A DNA stretch of 7,247 bases, taken from contig JAUWQU010000184.1 in NCBI GenBank assembly GCA_030610965.1, forward strand, positions 1 to 7,247, written 5' to 3'. Under the pieces are notes generated by a model. The model saw only the letters and a program-made list of their open reading frames with translations. It was not told where the DNA came from and made no database searches. This stretch comes from Phycisphaerae bacterium (GTDB lineage: Bacteria; Planctomycetota; Phycisphaerae; SM23-33). The position numbers were made by a program, and so were the translations under genes. Of the stretch, positions 5,196 to 7,247 are shown piece after piece (within the stretch, counting starts at the first letter, position 1; each line of letters starts with the position of its first letter).

Positions 5196-7247
5196 GTGAA
5201 CGCCAGCCGATCGATAACCGTAACGTCTATCAGCTCTGTAACAATCATGTTGGCTTGCGCGGCCGCTTCCGCCGGTGAGTCGTTCTACAGGGGACCGGGG
5301 CTGTTCTCCACGCGACCCGACGAGGCCAAGTCCGTGCAGTCGGTTGACAGGCTGGGCCCGATCGGTCTGGGCATCGAGTTGCATCAGCCGGCGTTCGTGA
5401 TGAAAGTCAAGAACGTCGAAGATGGCTCGCCTGCCGCGGCGACGGGCAAGTTCAAGGTCGGCCAGATCATCGAGACGATCAACGGTCAGAAGCTCAAGGA
5501 CATCGACCCGCGCATCCAGCTCGGGCGGATCGTTACGGCCGCGGAAGCGTTCGACGGGGTGATCAAGTTCATGGTCGCCGACAAACTCGGCGCCGAGGCG
5601 ACCGAAGTGGTCGTCAAGATACCGGTCCTTGGCGCCTACAGCGACACTTGGCCGATCCGATGCGACAAGTCCGACAGGATCGTCCGCCGCTTTGCCGACT
5701 ACCTCGCCAAACCGAGTGCCGACAAGGGCTTCTGCGGGCTGGGGACGCTGTTCCTGTTGTCGACCGGCGAGGCCAGGGACCTGGCGCTCGCCAAGAAGTG
5801 GATCTACGAGGCGGCCGGAAACACGCCGAGCTACTCCTGGCACTTGGGCTACGGCGGCATTCCGCTTTGCGAATACTACCTCCGCACCGGCGATAGGGTG
5901 GTGCTGCCGGCGATCCAGCGTTGGGTCGATTCAGCGGTCAGGCGCGAGTATCTCGGCGGCTGGTCGCAACGGGGCGGCGTCGGGTCGGTCACCTACGGCG
6001 GCGGCGGCGGGCACCTCAACGCCGGCGGTACGGCGGTGGTCACCTTCCTGATGCTCGCCAAAGAATGCGGCGCAAAGGTCCCCGACCACACGCTTCACCG
6101 TGTGCTGCGGCACTTCTACCGCTATGTCGGCAAAGGCAACAACCCCTATGGCGACGGACGGCCCGAGGGCAGCTTCGTCGATAACGGAAAGAACGGGAAC
6201 CTCGCCTTCGCCATGGCGGCCGCGGCCTCATTGACACCCGAGGGCGAGGAGTCGGTCTACGCCCGAGCCCGCGACTCGGCTGCGATGAGCAGCTTCTACA
6301 CGTCCACCTACATGCTGCACGGCCACACCGGCGGCGGTATCGGCGAGATTTGGCGCAGCGCCGCGATGGGGTTGATGCGTGAGAAGAAACCCACGCACTA
6401 CCGCGAATTCATGAACGCCCGGCAGTGGCATTACGAGCTGTCTCGCAGGTACGACGGTTCGTTCTGCATCCTCGGCGGCGCCCGCTACGACAACACCAAT
6501 TGGGGCGCAGGCTATGCGCTGACCTACACCATTCCGCGCAAGACGCTCCGCATCACCGGCGCGCCGCCGTCGAAGTTCTCGAAGAAGTACAAGCTGCCTG
6601 ATCGGCCGTGGGGCACGAAGGCCGACGACGCGTTCAACTCGATCGAAGCCGCAACCGACAAGAACGGAAAGCGCCAAGACCTGTCGAGGGAAACCTTCGC
6701 CAGCGGCTCGGGCAAGTCGGTGGTCGAGCGGCTCACGCCAACTGGGCTCGGCGACGAGCTGATCCGCCGGTATGCCCACCACCCGGACCCCGCCGTCCGG
6801 CTGCTCGCAACGGTCAAGACCGTCGGCATAACCGGCAAGTACATGGGCATCGTCGGCGCCGACGATAGAATGCGGCCCGAACTGCTGCTGGAACTGCTCA
6901 GATCCAAGGACGCCCGCATCCGCCGGGCTGCCCTCGACGCCTGCCGGGCCGACAAGTCGGGCAAGGCCCTCACCCCGAAGTTGTTCGAGATGGCGATCGG
7001 CATGATCAAGAACCCCGCCGAATCGTGGTGGGTCAAGGATGCGGCGCTGAACCTCGTCGGACAGGCGCAGGCAGACTGGGTCGCTCCGCACGCCGATCTC
7101 CTGATAGGCTATCTCGCGCACGAGGAATGGTGGCTCCAAAACGCGGCACTGACCGCGCTGGCCCCGGTTGTGGCGGACGAACGTTGCTATCGAAAGGTCC
7201 TGCCCGCAATGGGCGAACTGCTCCGGACGTGTCAGCGGTACAACGTG
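5196..7247 (+). CDS. Secreted PDZ / alpha-toroid / HEAT-repeat protein, DUF6288-like (3' end outside window)
   Basis: The frame is open for 684 codons from GTG 5196 to the right edge, so the C-terminus is missing. An export signal spans residues 1 to about 26 (hydrophobic 12-26, SASA|GES); Cys21 follows M-L-A, not a good lipobox. A PDZ-like domain covers about 54-145, with PIGLGIEL followed by DGSPAAATGKFKVGQIIETI. Residues about 150-500 carry Gly- and aromatic-rich helical motifs of an alpha/alpha-toroid kind: TYGGGGGHLNAGG (266-278), LHGHTGGGIGEIWR (374-387) and FCILGGARYDNTNWGAGY (423-440). From about 526 onward HEAT-like units appear: HHPDPAVRLLA, SKDARIRRAALDA, WWVKDAALNLV and WWLQNAALTAL. 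This order matches planctomycete proteins annotated as DUF6288, as far as I recall the family; the biochemical role is unknown. His273, His375, His377 and Glu384 could be functional but I cannot assign a reaction. It follows the SASA gene by 124 bp and may share its transcript. Confidence 0.85.
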   Translation, partial: MNASRSITVTSISSVTIMLACAAASAGESFYRGPGLFSTRPDEAKSVQSVDRLGPIGLGIELHQPAFVMKVKNVEDGSPAAATGKFKVGQIIETINGQKLKDIDPRIQLGRIVTAAEAFDGVIKFMVADKLGAEATEVVVKIPVLGAYSDTWPIRCDKSDRIVRRFADYLAKPSADKGFCGLGTLFLLSTGEARDLALAKKWIYEAAGNTPSYSWHLGYGGIPLCEYYLRTGDRVVLPAIQRWVDSAVRREYLGGWSQRGGVGSVTYGGGGGHLNAGGTAVVTFLMLAKECGAKVPDHTLHRVLRHFYRYVGKGNNPYGDGRPEGSFVDNGKNGNLAFAMAAAASLTPEGEESVYARARDSAAMSSFYTSTYMLHGHTGGGIGEIWRSAAMGLMREKKPTHYREFMNARQWHYELSRRYDGSFCILGGARYDNTNWGAGYALTYTIPRKTLRITGAPPSKFSKKYKLPDRPWGTKADDAFNSIEAATDKNGKRQDLSRETFASGSGKSVVERLTPTGLGDELIRRYAHHPDPAVRLLATVKTVGITGKYMGIVGADDRMRPELLLELLRSKDARIRRAALDACRADKSGKALTPKLFEMAIGMIKNPAESWWVKDAALNLVGQAQADWVAPHADLLIGYLAHEEWWLQNAALTALAPVVADERCYRKVLPAMGELLRTCQRYNV

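Noticed and set aside
5248..5260. Lipoprotein signal in the PDZ/toroid protein (cysteine at residue 21)
   Set aside because: The residues before Cys21 are Met-Leu-Ala, which do not fit the usual lipobox, and a normal cleavage site (SASA|GES) lies a few residues further on.
5001..5843. Open minus-strand frame of 280 codons over the spacer and the start of the PDZ/toroid gene
   Set aside because: The plus strand has a Shine-Dalgarno sequence, a signal peptide and a PDZ-like domain here; the minus frame has no recognisable feature.
6228..7139. Open minus-strand frame of about 300 codons opposite the PDZ/toroid gene
   Set aside because: It is a mirror of HEAT-like repeats on the plus strand and has no recognisable domain.

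Overview
The window reads like part of a planctomycete or related PVC-group genome (Phycisphaerae or Planctomycetia; Verrucomicrobiota or Lentisphaerae are less likely alternatives). The pointers are moderately high GC, three consecutive plus-strand genes that all encode secreted proteins, and protein types common in that group: a large sialate O-acetylesterase-like enzyme with a PA14-like insertion and a C-terminal jelly-roll module, and a PDZ/toroid/HEAT protein resembling DUF6288. This assignment is inferred from recognised family types, not from a database match.

Layout. 1-576 has no convincing intact gene. It holds three related copies of a degenerate repeat (two direct, one inverted), an antisense remnant resembling the C-terminal tail of an alpha/beta hydrolase between two inverted copies, and a promoter-like sequence. 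577-2055 is a secreted two-domain esterase (alpha/beta hydrolase plus SGNH/GDSL hydrolase). 2056-2482 is a spacer; its right part has a coding-like codon pattern, best read as a 61-codon minus-strand frame or gene remnant. 2495-5071 is the sialate O-acetylesterase-like enzyme. 5072-5195 is a short spacer with a good Shine-Dalgarno sequence. 5196-7247 is a secreted PDZ/alpha-toroid/HEAT protein with a GTG start, cut off by the right edge of the window.

How the genes may work together. The first two proteins carry three apparent hydrolase catalytic sites of the kinds that remove acyl or acetyl groups from glycans and other esters, and all three proteins have export signals. A reasonable inference is a small extracytoplasmic module for de-esterifying decorated polysaccharides, with the third protein as a binding, scaffold or enzyme component of unknown activity. 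No substrate can be read from the sequence. No sulfatase, glycoside hydrolase, SusC/D pair or regulator is visible. The second and third genes may be co-transcribed (124 bp apart, no clear terminator). The first is separated by 427 bp and may be its own unit. I found no CRISPR array, tRNA, rRNA, intact transposase, integrase or defence system.
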